Positions 1-11,756 of a stretch of 64,000 nucleotides of DNA are shown piece after piece. The stretch covers positions 3,162,001 to 3,226,000 of the forward strand of contig NZ_CP186274.1 in the NCBI RefSeq assembly GCF_049331405.1, given 5' to 3'. The notes below the pieces were generated by a model. That model made no database searches, had not been told where the DNA came from, and worked only from the letters and a program-made list of their open reading frames with translations. Made by a program: the position numbers and the translations under genes. Origin of the DNA: PoT sp049331405. Its GTDB lineage: Bacteria > Planctomycetota > Planctomycetia > Isosphaerales > Isosphaeraceae. Position 1 is the first letter of the stretch; each line of letters opens with the position of its first letter.

Positions 1-2499
1 CGCCGCTTGGCCGCTGATCGAGGCCGACGGATAGAGGTTGTACCGCGGGATGATCTGCGGCCCGAGGGTCTTCTCGACCTTCACGATCGTGCCGAGCGGC
101 ACCATCTCCCCCTGGACGTTGCGGACTTCCAGGCGGCGGATGTCCTCGGGCCGGAGCCGGAACTTCTGGTCGGCCTGGACGCGGACCTGGAAGGTCCGGC
201 CGAACTTGTTGAAGTCGTTGACGTAGGCCGAGCCGAGCGCCGCCTGCAAGGTGCCGAAGATGGCGTCGAGCGTGATTCCCAGGCTCTTGGCCTTCACGCG
301 GTCGACGTCGACATAGAGGGTCGGCACGCCCGAGCGGAAGGTGGTCTGGAGCCCTCGGAGGTTGGACTGGGCATTGCCGTCCTGGACCATCTCGTCGACG
401 ACCTGCTGGAGTTGGGTCAGGCCCACGCCGCCGCGGTCCTCGAGCTGGAGCTGGAAGCCGCCGGCCACGCCGAGGCCCATGATCGCCGGGGGCGGGAAGG
501 CGAAGACCATCGCCTCCTTGATCTTGCCGAACTCGCCCATGATGTGCCCGAGGATCGCCATCTGGCTCAGCTCGGGCTTGCCCGTACGCTTCTCGAACGG
601 CTCGAAGTCGAGGTAGAAGGTCGCCGCGTTCGACGCGACCGCCTGATCCAGCAGCGACTGGCCGCCGATCATGAAGTAGCCGCGGACGCCCGGGGTCTTC
701 TTGAGGATCTCGCCGACCTTGTCGAGAACGGGCCTCGTCCGCATGGTCGAGGCCGCGTCGGGGAGCTGAACGCCCACGATCGCGTACCCCTGGTCCTCCT
801 GGGGCAGGAAGCCGGTCGGCAGGAGCGTGAACCAGTAGCCCGTCACGCCCGCGAGCACGACGAACAGCATCATCATCACGAACGTGTGCCGTACGAGCCG
901 GCGGATGATCGCGGTGTAGAAGGCCTCGCAGCGGTCGTAGACCGCGTTGAAGGCCCGATAGAAGGCGTTCTTGCGTTCGGGGGTCGGACGGAGATAGACG
1001 GCGCACTGGGCCGGCTTCAGCGTCACGGCGTTGATGGCGCTGATGATGGCCGTGGCGGCGATGGTGAGGGCGAACTGGCGATAAAGCCGGCCCGTGATGC
1101 CGCCGAGGAACCCGGTCGGCAAGAACACGGCCATGAGCACGAGCGTGATGCCGATGACCGGCCCGATGACCTCACCCATCGCCTTGATCGTGGCGCTCTT
1201 GGGGTCGAGCTTCCCGCGGTCGATGTGGTGCGACGCGTTCTCGACGATCACGATGGCGTCGTCGACCACGATGCCGATCGCGAGCACGAGGCCGAACATC
1301 GTGAGCATGTTCACCGAGAAGCCGAGCGCACCGAGCGCGGCGAAGGCACCGATGATGGTCACCGGCACGGTCGTCGCCGGGATCAGGACGGCCCGCCAGT
1401 CCTGGAGGAAGAGCAGGATCACGATCAGGACGAGCACGCCCGCCTCGATCAAGGTCTTGTAGACCTCGTTGATCGACTCCTCGACGAAGATCGTCGGGTT
1501 GAACGGGATGTTGTATTCCATGCCCTCGGGGAATGAGGGTTTCATCTCCTCCATGGCCTGCTTGACCTTGCGGGCCACGTCGAGGGCGTTGGCCCCGGGA
1601 AGCTGGAAGACGGCGACGCCCGCCGCGGGTTTGCCGCTGACTTCGCACCACTGGTCGTAGACCTGAGCACCAAGCTCGACGCGGGCGACGTCCTTGAGGC
1701 GCGTCATCCGCATGCGTGCGGGCTCGTCCTCGACCGTCTTGATGATGATGTTGCCGAACTGCTCGGGGTCGGTGAGCCGGCCCATCGTCGTGACGTTGTA
1801 CTGGAAGTTCTGCCCTTCGGGGGAGGGGGCCTGGCCGACCTGGCCGGCGGCCACCTGGACGTTCTGCTCCATGATGGAGGCAAGGACGTCCTGCGTGGTG
1901 ATGCTGCGGGCCTTGAGCTTGTCGGGATCGATCCAGATCCGCATCCCGTACTTGCTGGCGCCGAAGATGGCGATGTCACCGACGCCGTAGATCCGGCTCA
2001 AGACATCCTTCACCCGGAGCGTGGCGTAGTTGCTCAGGAAGAGGTCGTCATACCGCTTGTCCGGCGAGAGGAGGGCGACGGCGAGGATGATGTTGGTCGA
2101 CTGCTTCTTGCTCTGGATCCCCTGGCGCTGGACCTCCTGGGGGAGCCTCGGCTGCGCGATGGCGACCCGGTTCTGCACCAGGATCTGGGCCTTATCCAGG
2201 TCGGTGCCGACCTCGAACGTGACCGTCAGGGTGTACGACCCGTCGCTGGCGCAGGTGGAGGACATGTAGAGCATGCCCTCCACGCCGTTGACCTCCTGCT
2301 CGATCGGGGAGGCGACGGTGTCGGAGAGCACCTGCGAGTTGGCACCCGGGTAGCTCGTCGAGACCTGAACCGTGGGGGGCGTGATCTGCGGGTACTGCTC
2401 GATCGGGAGGCCGATCAAGGTCACGCCGCCGATCAGCATCGTGACGATCGCGATCACGTTGGCGAAGATCGGCCGTTCGATGAAGAATCGCGAAAACAT
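1..2499 (-). CDS. RND (HAE1/AcrB-type) multidrug efflux permease, 3' end cut by window
   Basis: Inner-membrane proton-driven pump of a tripartite efflux system. The reading frame runs from an ATG at 2499 to the window edge, giving the first 833 codons of a protein usually about 1,040 residues long. The N-terminus begins MFSRFFIERPIFANV, the typical first RND transmembrane helix, followed by the porter-domain segment with GLPIEQYPQITPPTV. At codons 413-414 the pair DD in GIVVDDAIVIVEN matches the proton-relay aspartates of transmembrane helix 4 (AcrB D407/D408 by family knowledge). It lies 36 bp downstream of the adaptor gene and is surely co-transcribed with it. A GAGAGGA stretch sits upstream of the start at rather long spacing. 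Substrates cannot be read from the sequence. The outer-membrane channel gene, if linked, would be beyond the left edge. Confidence 0.95.
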   Translation of the reverse strand, partial: MFSRFFIERPIFANVIAIVTMLIGGVTLIGLPIEQYPQITPPTVQVSTSYPGANSQVLSDTVASPIEQEVNGVEGMLYMSSTCASDGSYTLTVTFEVGTDLDKAQILVQNRVAIAQPRLPQEVQRQGIQSKKQSTNIILAVALLSPDKRYDDLFLSNYATLRVKDVLSRIYGVGDIAIFGASKYGMRIWIDPDKLKARSITTQDVLASIMEQNVQVAAGQVGQAPSPEGQNFQYNVTTMGRLTDPEQFGNIIIKTVEDEPARMRMTRLKDVARVELGAQVYDQWCEVSGKPAAGVAVFQLPGANALDVARKVKQAMEEMKPSFPEGMEYNIPFNPTIFVEESINEVYKTLIEAGVLVLIVILLFLQDWRAVLIPATTVPVTIIGAFAALGALGFSVNMLTMFGLVLAIGIVVDDAIVIVENASHHIDRGKLDPKSATIKAMGEVIGPVIGITLVLMAVFLPTGFLGGITGRLYRQFALTIAATAIISAINAVTLKPAQCAVYLRPTPERKNAFYRAFNAVYDRCEAFYTAIIRRLVRHTFVMMMLFVVLAGVTGYWFTLLPTGFLPQEDQGYAIVGVQLPDAASTMRTRPVLDKVGEILKKTPGVRGYFMIGGQSLLDQAVASNAATFYLDFEPFEKRTGKPELSQMAILGHIMGEFGKIKEAMVFAFPPPAIMGLGVAGGFQLQLEDRGGVGLTQLQQVVDEMVQDGNAQSNLRGLQTTFRSGVPTLYVDVDRVKAKSLGITLDAIFGTLQAALGSAYVNDFNKFGRTFQVRVQADQKFRLRPEDIRRLEVRNVQGEMVPLGTIVKVEKTLGPQIIPRYNLYPSASISGQAA

Positions 2500-2535
2500 G
2501 AGGCGGCTCGAATCCTCTCGAGGGGGGGAAGGGGC

Positions 2536-3936
2536 TCAGGGCTGCCCTTCGGGGACCTTAGCGGACGAGGCCACCGCGGCGGCGTTCGCCCCTTCCTTTG
2601 CCGGCTTCACTTCCAGGCCAGGCCTGGCACGCTGGAGGCCGTCGACCACGACGAGGTCCTCCTTGGTGACCTTGCCGGTCACGACCCGCATGCCCTCGAC
2701 CTCCGTCCCGGGGGTCACGTTCCTCCGCTCGATGACGTTCTTCTTGCCGACAACCAGGAGGAACGAGCCCGCCTGGTCGGCCCCGAGCGCCCGGTCGGGC
2801 ACCAGCAGGGCGTTGTCGGAGACGTCATACGGGACCCGCACGCGGACAAAGAGGCCCGGCGTGATCACGTTCTTCGGGTTGTCGAAGACGCCGCGGAGCC
2901 TGACGGTCCCCGTGCTGGTGTCCACGCTCGGGTCGGCGTAGTCGAGGTGCCCCGTGTTCGGGTAGCCGAGGTCATTGCCCAGCCCCATCTCCATCGGGAT
3001 CGACCCCTCGCTTTTCTTCGGGTTCAACTTTCCCTGGGCGATCTTGGCCTGGATCTTGAGGAGATCGTCTTCGCTGATGTTAATGTAGGTATAAATCGGG
3101 TTCGTCTTGACGATGGTCGCGAGGACCGTCGCCTGGCCGTCCCCGACGAAGTTGCCCACGTCGAACTCCCGGCGATTGATCCGCCCGTCGATCGGCGAGG
3201 CGATCCGGCAGTAACCGAGGTCGATCTCGGCGTTCCTCACCGCCGCCTTGGCCGCACGCAGGCTCGACCGGGCCGCTAAGATGTTGATCTCGTAGTCGGC
3301 CACGGCCTGCTCGAGATTGGCGCGGTCGGCCTCGACCTGGGCCTCGTTCTTCTTGCGGGTCGCCTCGGATTTCTCGAGGTCCTCGCGCGAGCCGGCGTTG
3401 CGGGAGAGGAGGGTCCGGTTGCGGCCTTCATCGAGCCTCGAGAGGACGAGCTGCGCCGTGTCGAGGTCGAGCTGGGCCTCGGCCACGCGCTTCGCCTTCG
3501 ATTCCTCGGACCGCTTGAGCGAGGCTTCCGCCTCGGCCTCGCGGGCCTTCGCCTGCTCAAGCTGGACCTGGAACGGCTCCTCGTCGATGACCATCAGGAG
3601 CTGGCCGGCCTTGACATCGCTGCCGTCCTGGAACAGCTTCTCCTTCAAGAATCCCTTCACGCGTGCCCGCAGGTCGACTCGCTCGACCGCCTGGGTCGTC
3701 CCGGTGTATTCCAGGTAGTTCGTGACGGCCTTCTGGACCGGGTTGACGACCGTCACCTCCGGAGCGGGAGGGGCGACGTACTCATTCTCCTTGCCGCAGC
3801 CCGCGAGCTGGATCGCGATCATCGACACGCAAGATCCCAGCACGGTCAGCAACCGTTGCGGTGCTCGAACCGAAATTCTCGTGCCGGCGAGGGCGCGCGC
3901 AACTGTGCGCCCGCCTCCCGAAGGGGGGAAAGCCAT
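2536..3936 (-). CDS. RND efflux periplasmic adaptor (membrane fusion protein), lipoprotein
   Basis: Adaptor joining the RND pump to an outer-membrane channel; 466 residues. A hydrophobic segment followed by LAGC at residues 45-48 is a lipobox, so the mature protein should be lipid-anchored at that Cys. Then come a barrel/lipoyl half (TTQAVERVDLRARVKG, GQLLMVIDEEPF), a long helical hairpin rich in Glu, Ala and Lys (about 130-230), the second lipoyl half (IASPIDGRINRREFDVGNFV) and beta-barrel domains. The start at 3936 is supported by GGGAGGA nine bases upstream and by a promoter about 40 bp further up. The n-region before the hydrophobic core is unusually long (about 26 residues). It is the first gene of the efflux operon and is probably repressed by the divergent TetR protein. 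Confidence 0.95.
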   Translation of the reverse strand: MAFPPSGGGRTVARALAGTRISVRAPQRLLTVLGSCVSMIAIQLAGCGKENEYVAPPAPEVTVVNPVQKAVTNYLEYTGTTQAVERVDLRARVKGFLKEKLFQDGSDVKAGQLLMVIDEEPFQVQLEQAKAREAEAEASLKRSEESKAKRVAEAQLDLDTAQLVLSRLDEGRNRTLLSRNAGSREDLEKSEATRKKNEAQVEADRANLEQAVADYEINILAARSSLRAAKAAVRNAEIDLGYCRIASPIDGRINRREFDVGNFVGDGQATVLATIVKTNPIYTYINISEDDLLKIQAKIAQGKLNPKKSEGSIPMEMGLGNDLGYPNTGHLDYADPSVDTSTGTVRLRGVFDNPKNVITPGLFVRVRVPYDVSDNALLVPDRALGADQAGSFLLVVGKKNVIERRNVTPGTEVEGMRVVTGKVTKEDLVVVDGLQRARPGLEVKPAKEGANAAAVASSAKVPEGQP

Positions 3937-3965
3937 GAATCGAAATCCTCCCGCTCGACTCCTAT

Positions 3966-3979
3966 ACTGATCGGTCGGT
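3966..3979. promoter_or_regulatory. Likely TetR-family operator for the efflux operon
   Basis: The 14-mer ACTGATCGGTCGGT is an imperfect inverted repeat (5 of 7 symmetric pairs) of the ACCGACC/GGTCGGT kind common in TetR operators. It overlaps the predicted transcription start of the efflux promoter, where a bound repressor would block initiation. Assignment to the TetR protein at 4496-5140 is inference from position. Confidence 0.55.
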
Positions 3980-3983
3980 AAGC

Positions 3984-4011
3984 ATTATCGAAGAGGAGCC
4001 CTTAGAGTCAA
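3984..4011 (-). promoter_or_regulatory. Sigma70-type promoter of the efflux operon
   Basis: On the minus strand TTGACT (4011-4006) is followed after 16 bp by GATAAT (3989-3984). Both boxes match the consensus at five of six positions. Transcription would begin near 3977 and give a leader of about 40 nt with a good ribosome binding site before the adaptor ATG at 3936. Confidence 0.65.
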
Positions 4012-4495
4012 GTCCACCCTCTGTATCCGTCCTAGATTTGCGGCGACCGCGCCTGTGTGAAAGACGCCAATGTTTCTGAAAGGTTCGCGTTGGCGATCCG
4101 AAGGAGGTGTCTTTTTCACGATCATGTTCAACGCCGGCACCGGTGACATGCGATGAACCGGGGGCCGGCGAGCGTCGAATCACCGCAGGGTTGGAATGAT
4201 CCGGCGGGAGCCGGTCCCCCTTGGCCGAATTTCGGGCCGAAATCTCGCCGAGTTTGTCCGAGTCGCTATGATGTTTACGATGGTAGGGGGGAACCTTACC
4301 CCTGCGAGAAATCGAGCCTCTCCCCTCGAAATCCGCCGGGGCTGAGTCGCGTCGGGCGGGGTCTTCGCGTATTCCATCCCGTCATCGAGTCACGCATGTC
4401 GACACTTCCGTTATAGGAAGAGGATCGTGGGTCCAGATTCTCGAGGCCGAATTTCTTCGTTGAAGCCATTGGGTCCGCTCGAGCATGAGGGGGCG
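4012..4495. other. Intergenic region between efflux promoter and tetR-like gene
   Basis: About 480 bp without a credible gene. Short open frames exist on both strands, but none has a placed ribosome binding site or recognisable composition. It presumably carries the promoter of the TetR-type gene; I could not place its boxes with confidence. Confidence 0.5.
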
Positions 4496-5140
4496 ATGAC
4501 GGCCAAACCGACCCGGGTCAGGAATGCGGAAGGGACGCGTCGAGCCGTGCTGGACGCGGCCGAGCGCCTCTTCGCCGAGAAGGGATATGCTGGCACGTCG
4601 ATGCGCGACATATCCTTGGCTTCGGGTTGTTCGCAGCCGTTGATCCACCATCATTTCGGATCCAAGGACGCGCTCTATTCCTCGGTGCGGGCCCGCATCA
4701 TCGAGGAATATGTCTCGCGGTTCCCCGACGCCGACCGGGTGATCGAGCAGCCCGAGCACGCCGGCTGCGAGATCGCCTCGATCGTGGAGTTCCTCCGCGA
4801 CAACGAGACGCTGCCCCGGCTGGTCGCCTGGGCCCGGCTCGAAGGGCATCACCGGATGTGGCCGGGCGACCTCGAGCTGATGCAGGCGCTCATCGGCCGG
4901 ATCCGATCGGCCCAGGGCCGGGGGATCATCCGCGACGACATCGACGCGCCGAGCCTCGGCGTGATGCTCGTGGGCCTGGCGGTCTTCTGGGTCGAGAATC
5001 GCGACTACTATTCGGACATCTTCGAGAACGGCCCCGACGACGGCTCGTACCTGAACCAGGCCGTCGCGCTCGTGGGCCGCGGCCTTTCGCCACGAGCGCA
5101 CTCCGGTCCGGGCGCCTCGAAAACCCCGCCGAACGGCTGA
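4496..5140 (+). CDS. TetR/AcrR-family transcriptional regulator
   Basis: DNA-binding repressor of 214 residues, divergent from the RND operon. The N-terminal helix-turn-helix is clear: AVLDAAERLFAEKGYAGTSMRDI then SGCSQPLIHHHFGSKDALY, the classic TetR recognition helix with HHFGSKD. The C-terminal ligand domain is variable as usual and ends with a short Pro/Gly-rich tail. An in-frame ATG lies upstream at 4427, but the ATG at 4496 is preferred because GAGGGGG lies just before it and the helix-turn-helix then begins near the usual position. By position it most likely represses the efflux operon through the inverted repeat at 3966-3979. It converges with the next gene, leaving a 20 bp gap. Confidence 0.93.
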   Translation: MTAKPTRVRNAEGTRRAVLDAAERLFAEKGYAGTSMRDISLASGCSQPLIHHHFGSKDALYSSVRARIIEEYVSRFPDADRVIEQPEHAGCEIASIVEFLRDNETLPRLVAWARLEGHHRMWPGDLELMQALIGRIRSAQGRGIIRDDIDAPSLGVMLVGLAVFWVENRDYYSDIFENGPDDGSYLNQAVALVGRGLSPRAHSGPGASKTPPNG

Positions 5141-5160
5141 GGGCGGCGACCTTGCCAATG

Positions 5161-6120
5161 TCAAGGAGCCGTCGCGGTCGCCTTCTGCTGCTGCATCCGA
5201 TCGTGGGGGCGATATCGCGCGGCGCGGCCGGATTCGCGCGACAGCTTCATGAAGTCGAATGGATTGCCGGCCAGGCGGCGATAGGCCTTGAGCTGGGTCT
5301 CGTTGAGGACTTTGCCGATCTCCTTGAGTCGTTCCGAACGCTCCTTCACGACCGCCGCCCGGCTCTTCTCGACCTCGTCATCGAACCGCTTCTCGGCGTC
5401 GTTCATGGTCTCGCCGGCGCGAGCCGAGGGAGCAGGGACGGCCGAGAGGTGCCACATCCGCTCGCGCCCTTTCATGACGATCCGCTCGACGCGAGCGACC
5501 TGGTCGGGGGTCAGGCCGAGCTTCTCCTGGAGATCCTTACGCGAGAACGCGGCGAAGCCGTCACTCTGGAGCTGGATCTGCTCCAGCCGGGCACGCTGCC
5601 CGGCGTCGGGGATCGCCAGGACGGCTGCGTCGAACTCCTCGGCCAGGCGACGTCGTGTGGCCATGTAGGACTGATACCGCCCGTCTCCGATCCCCGTTTT
5701 GGGAGCCTGAGCCGGCCTGCCTGACTGAGCCGGCACGCGCCAGTTCTCCGGCACCAGGCGAGCCTTCCCGCCCTGGAATTCGCGGATCGACTCGTCCAAC
5801 CGGCCCCGCTGCTCGGGGGTGAGCTGGAGTTCGTCCCGGATCGCCGGGGACTGTATGAGCGCCACCTTGGGCGTCGGCCCGGCGTAGACGTCGAAGCCAT
5901 GCCCCAGCACCCCGCGACTCAGGCGGCCGCTCTTGCCGAGGCTGTCCTTAATCGTCGGGGGGGGCTTCTGCGCGAGGCCCGTCGATGGCCAGCCCGCGCA
6001 AGCACTCAGGACGTATGCGAGGACGATGCAGCCGGATTGTCTCTTCGAGAGATGCTCGAGGACGTGTGGCGGGATACGCACGTCTTGAAGCCCTCGCATT
6101 CGATCGTTGACGAAGTGCAC
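5161..6120 (-). CDS. Exported protein with LTxxQ (Spy/CpxP-like) repeats
   Basis: About 319 residues, probably periplasmic. A hydrophobic stretch (GCIVLAYVLSACAGWPSTGLAQ) looks like a signal peptide ending in AQ. The mature part is helical and charged, with LTPEQRGRLDE and LTPDQVARVERI, the LTxxQ motif of Spy/CpxP periplasmic chaperones, and a later ETQLKAYRRL that resembles a degenerate copy. The family is widespread in planctomycetes and mostly unstudied. A stress or metal-sensing role is possible but not shown. The start is uncertain: the frame opens with GTG at 6120, an ATG follows at 6099, and neither has a good ribosome binding site. A large inverted repeat lies directly upstream. Confidence 0.75.
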   Translation of the reverse strand: MHFVNDRMRGLQDVRIPPHVLEHLSKRQSGCIVLAYVLSACAGWPSTGLAQKPPPTIKDSLGKSGRLSRGVLGHGFDVYAGPTPKVALIQSPAIRDELQLTPEQRGRLDESIREFQGGKARLVPENWRVPAQSGRPAQAPKTGIGDGRYQSYMATRRRLAEEFDAAVLAIPDAGQRARLEQIQLQSDGFAAFSRKDLQEKLGLTPDQVARVERIVMKGRERMWHLSAVPAPSARAGETMNDAEKRFDDEVEKSRAAVVKERSERLKEIGKVLNETQLKAYRRLAGNPFDFMKLSRESGRAARYRPHDRMQQQKATATAP

Positions 6121-6123
6121 TGG

Positions 6124-6187
6124 GGGAAAGGGCTCGGCGCGAGATCGAGCAGGATTCGCGGGCCCGAGCCCTTTCCCAAAGTAACTT
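6124..6187. repeat. Inverted repeat, 14 bp arms, upstream of the LTxxQ gene
   Basis: GGGAAAGGGCTCGG at 6124-6137 pairs perfectly with CCGAGCCCTTTCCC at 6174-6187, leaving a 36 nt loop. It ends four bases before the putative GTG start at 6120. It could act in the leader RNA of that gene or as a second stop for transcripts from glgE. Confidence 0.6.
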
Positions 6188-6223
6188 CCGAATCGAGGAC
6201 GGCCACTTACAAAATTCCCCGAT

Positions 6224-6243
6224 GGCCGAAAAATTTTCGGCCG
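6224..6243 (-). terminator. Hairpin directly after glgE
   Basis: GGCCGAA and TTCGGCC arms enclose an AT-only loop just beyond the glgE stop. On the minus strand it is followed within about 15 nt by a short T-rich patch. Likely end of the treY-treS-glgE transcript. Confidence 0.45.
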
Positions 6244-6244
6244 A

Positions 6245-8230
6245 TCACCACCGGGCCGAGACCCGGAAGATGTGGGCCGAGCAGACGAGCGGGTCCAGCC
6301 TCACGAAATTCGAGGCCCCGTGCCATTCGTAGCGGTTGTTATCGATGAGGTCCTGGACCTGATAGTGCTCCCCGAGCCCCAGCTCGCCGAGGTTCAGATG
6401 GACCCAGGCCGACTGGACGTGGTACGGGTCCAGGTTCACCACGACGATGATCTGGTTCGACCCATCGGGCGTCGACTTGCTGTAGACGATGATCTGCGGG
6501 TTATCCGCCTCGTGGAACCGCAGGTTGCGATCGAACTGGAGCGCGGGGTTCTCGCGGCGGACCTGGTTCACCCGCGTGATGAACTCGCGGAGCGAGCCTG
6601 GCTGATCCAGATTCCAGTAGCGGACCTGGTACTTCTCCGAGTCGAGGTATTCCTCCGACCCGGGCCGGAGCGCCTGGCCGACGCAGAGCTCGAACGGAGG
6701 GCCGTAGATCCCGTACGTGGCGCCCAGCGTCGCGGCCAGCACGTGGCGGAGCTGGAACGCGGGCCGGCCGCCGTGCTGCAGGAAGTCGTGGAGGATATCC
6801 GGCGTGTTGGCGAAGAGATTCGGCCGCATATATTCCGCCGACTCCGTCTGGGTCAGCTCGGTGAAATACTCGGTGATCTCCCACTTGTTGTTGCGCCAGG
6901 TGAAGTAGCTATAGGACTGCGAATATCCGGACTTGGCCAGGTATCGCATCATCTTGGGCCTGGTGAACGCCTCGGAGAGGAAGATCGTGTCCGGGTCGCG
7001 GTCCCAGACTTCGCGGATGACCCACTCCCAGAACCGGAAGGGCTTGGTGTGCGGGTTGTCCACGCGGAAAATCTTCACCCCTCGCCCGACCCAGAACAGG
7101 AAGACGTCCCTGAGCTCGGCCCAGAGAGACTCCCAGGCCTCGCATTCGAAGTTGATCGGATAAATATCCTGGTACTTCTTGGGCGGATTCTCGGCGTACT
7201 TGATCGTACCGTCGGGCCGGTGCTTGAACCACTCCGGATGCTCCTTGACGTAAGGATGGTCCGGCGAGCACTGGAAGGCGATGTCGAGGGCGATCTCGAG
7301 GTTGAGCTCTTTGGCCCTGGCCACGAGCTTGTCGAAATCCTCGAGCGTCCCCAGGTCCTTGAGCACGGCCTTGTGGCCGCCGTCCGCGGCGCCGATGGCC
7401 CAGGGGCTCCCGGGATCGTCGGGACCGGGTGTCAGGGTGTTGTTGGGCCCCTTGCGGAAGCTGGAGCCGATGGGGTGGATCGGCGGCAGGTAGACGACGT
7501 CGAAGCCCATCGAGGCCACGTAGTCGAGGCGGTCGGCGGCGTCCTTGAACGTGCCGTGTTTGCCCGGCTCCTTGGCGGCCGATCTGGGGAAGAACTCGTA
7601 CCAGGATCCGAACCGGGCCCGCTCGCGCTCGACCGTGATCCCCAGGATCCGCTCGTACTTGGCCCCGCCGCTGCGGTCGCAGTAGCGGATCATCAGGTCG
7701 AGCAGCCTGGGGTCGAGCGAGGCCTGGATGCGACCTTCCTGCAGGCTCACGGACCTCAGGAACTCGGCCTGCCCGGCCAGGAAATCACGATCCGGCCCTT
7801 CGGCCCGGGTGCTGGCCTCGCGGACGAACTCGGCCCCTTCGAGCAGTTCGCTGGAGACGTCCTGTCCCGCCTCGGCCTTCTTGCCGAGCTCGTAGCGCCA
7901 GGAGGCGAAGTGATCGACCCAGGCCTGGACGGTGTACTCGTGACGCCCCTGGCTCGTCACGTCGAACGTGGCGCTCCAGCGGTCGTTGCCGAGGCTGGTC
8001 ATGGTCACTTCGTTCCAGTTCGCCTCGCCGACCTTGCGGTGGCGGACGACCGCGTCGAGCTTGTCATGCCCCTCGGCGAAGATGTCGGCGAAGACGACGA
8101 CGCTCTCGCCGACGGTCCGCTTGATCGGGAAGCGGCCGTCGTCGATCTCGGGCTCGACCCCCTCGATGATGACACGCGATGGGGTCTTCGTTACCGAAGG
8201 GACTGCTTTCGATACCCCTGCCGCGTGCAT
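6245..8230 (-). CDS. glgE: Alpha-1,4-glucan:maltose-1-phosphate maltosyltransferase
   Basis: Cytosolic GH13 enzyme of 661 residues, the usual family length. It transfers maltose from maltose 1-phosphate to the non-reducing end of an alpha-1,4-glucan (EC 2.4.99.16). The N-terminal DUF3416-type domain starts with RVIIEGVEPEIDDGRFPIKR. The catalytic domain shows the nucleophile D391 in FRVDNPHTKPF, the acid/base E420 in FLSEAFTRP and D478 in NTPDIL, all hallmark GlgE motifs. The ATG at 8230 has GAGAGG seven bases upstream. It is the last gene of a co-directional set with treY and the treS-maltokinase fusion, which supplies its substrate. A strong hairpin separates it from the fusion gene. No branching enzyme gene (glgB) is in the window. 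Confidence 0.97.
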   Translation of the reverse strand: MHAAGVSKAVPSVTKTPSRVIIEGVEPEIDDGRFPIKRTVGESVVVFADIFAEGHDKLDAVVRHRKVGEANWNEVTMTSLGNDRWSATFDVTSQGRHEYTVQAWVDHFASWRYELGKKAEAGQDVSSELLEGAEFVREASTRAEGPDRDFLAGQAEFLRSVSLQEGRIQASLDPRLLDLMIRYCDRSGGAKYERILGITVERERARFGSWYEFFPRSAAKEPGKHGTFKDAADRLDYVASMGFDVVYLPPIHPIGSSFRKGPNNTLTPGPDDPGSPWAIGAADGGHKAVLKDLGTLEDFDKLVARAKELNLEIALDIAFQCSPDHPYVKEHPEWFKHRPDGTIKYAENPPKKYQDIYPINFECEAWESLWAELRDVFLFWVGRGVKIFRVDNPHTKPFRFWEWVIREVWDRDPDTIFLSEAFTRPKMMRYLAKSGYSQSYSYFTWRNNKWEITEYFTELTQTESAEYMRPNLFANTPDILHDFLQHGGRPAFQLRHVLAATLGATYGIYGPPFELCVGQALRPGSEEYLDSEKYQVRYWNLDQPGSLREFITRVNQVRRENPALQFDRNLRFHEADNPQIIVYSKSTPDGSNQIIVVVNLDPYHVQSAWVHLNLGELGLGEHYQVQDLIDNNRYEWHGASNFVRLDPLVCSAHIFRVSARW

Positions 8231-8283
8231 ACAAAGCCCTCTCAGTTGGGAAGGAATCCGGGAGCGAACTCGCTCGTCGTGGG

Positions 8284-8314
8284 ACCCCCAATCGGCCGCC
8301 CGCCGATTGGGGGT
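8284..8314. repeat. Intercistronic hairpin between treS-mak and glgE
   Basis: ACCCCCAATCGGC (8284-8296) and GCCGATTGGGGGT (8302-8314) form a perfect 13 bp stem with a 5 nt loop. A T-rich stretch follows only on the plus strand, so on the operon strand it is not a standard intrinsic terminator. It may limit or stabilise glgE mRNA. Confidence 0.7.
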
Positions 8315-8351
8315 TCTTATTCTGCGCTGGTCGGCCGAGTCTGCACAGGGC

Positions 8352-11717
<3,366 letters not shown>

Positions 11718-11756
11718 CGAGGTTACCTCATCAACGCGAATGCCGCGGCTGGTCCA

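Noticed and set aside
7..1536. Very long open frame on the plus strand opposite the RND permease
   Set aside because: It is an antisense shadow of a high-GC gene: rich in Glu, Asp, Arg and His, with no domain, signal or ribosome binding site. The same holds for 6272-8461, 10083-11945 and 36797-39709.
4124..4156. Ten-residue reading frame after AAGGAGGTG in the efflux intergenic region, a possible leader peptide
   Set aside because: The spacing from the AGGAGG to the ATG is 14 bases or more, and the peptide has no attenuator codons or paired hairpins.
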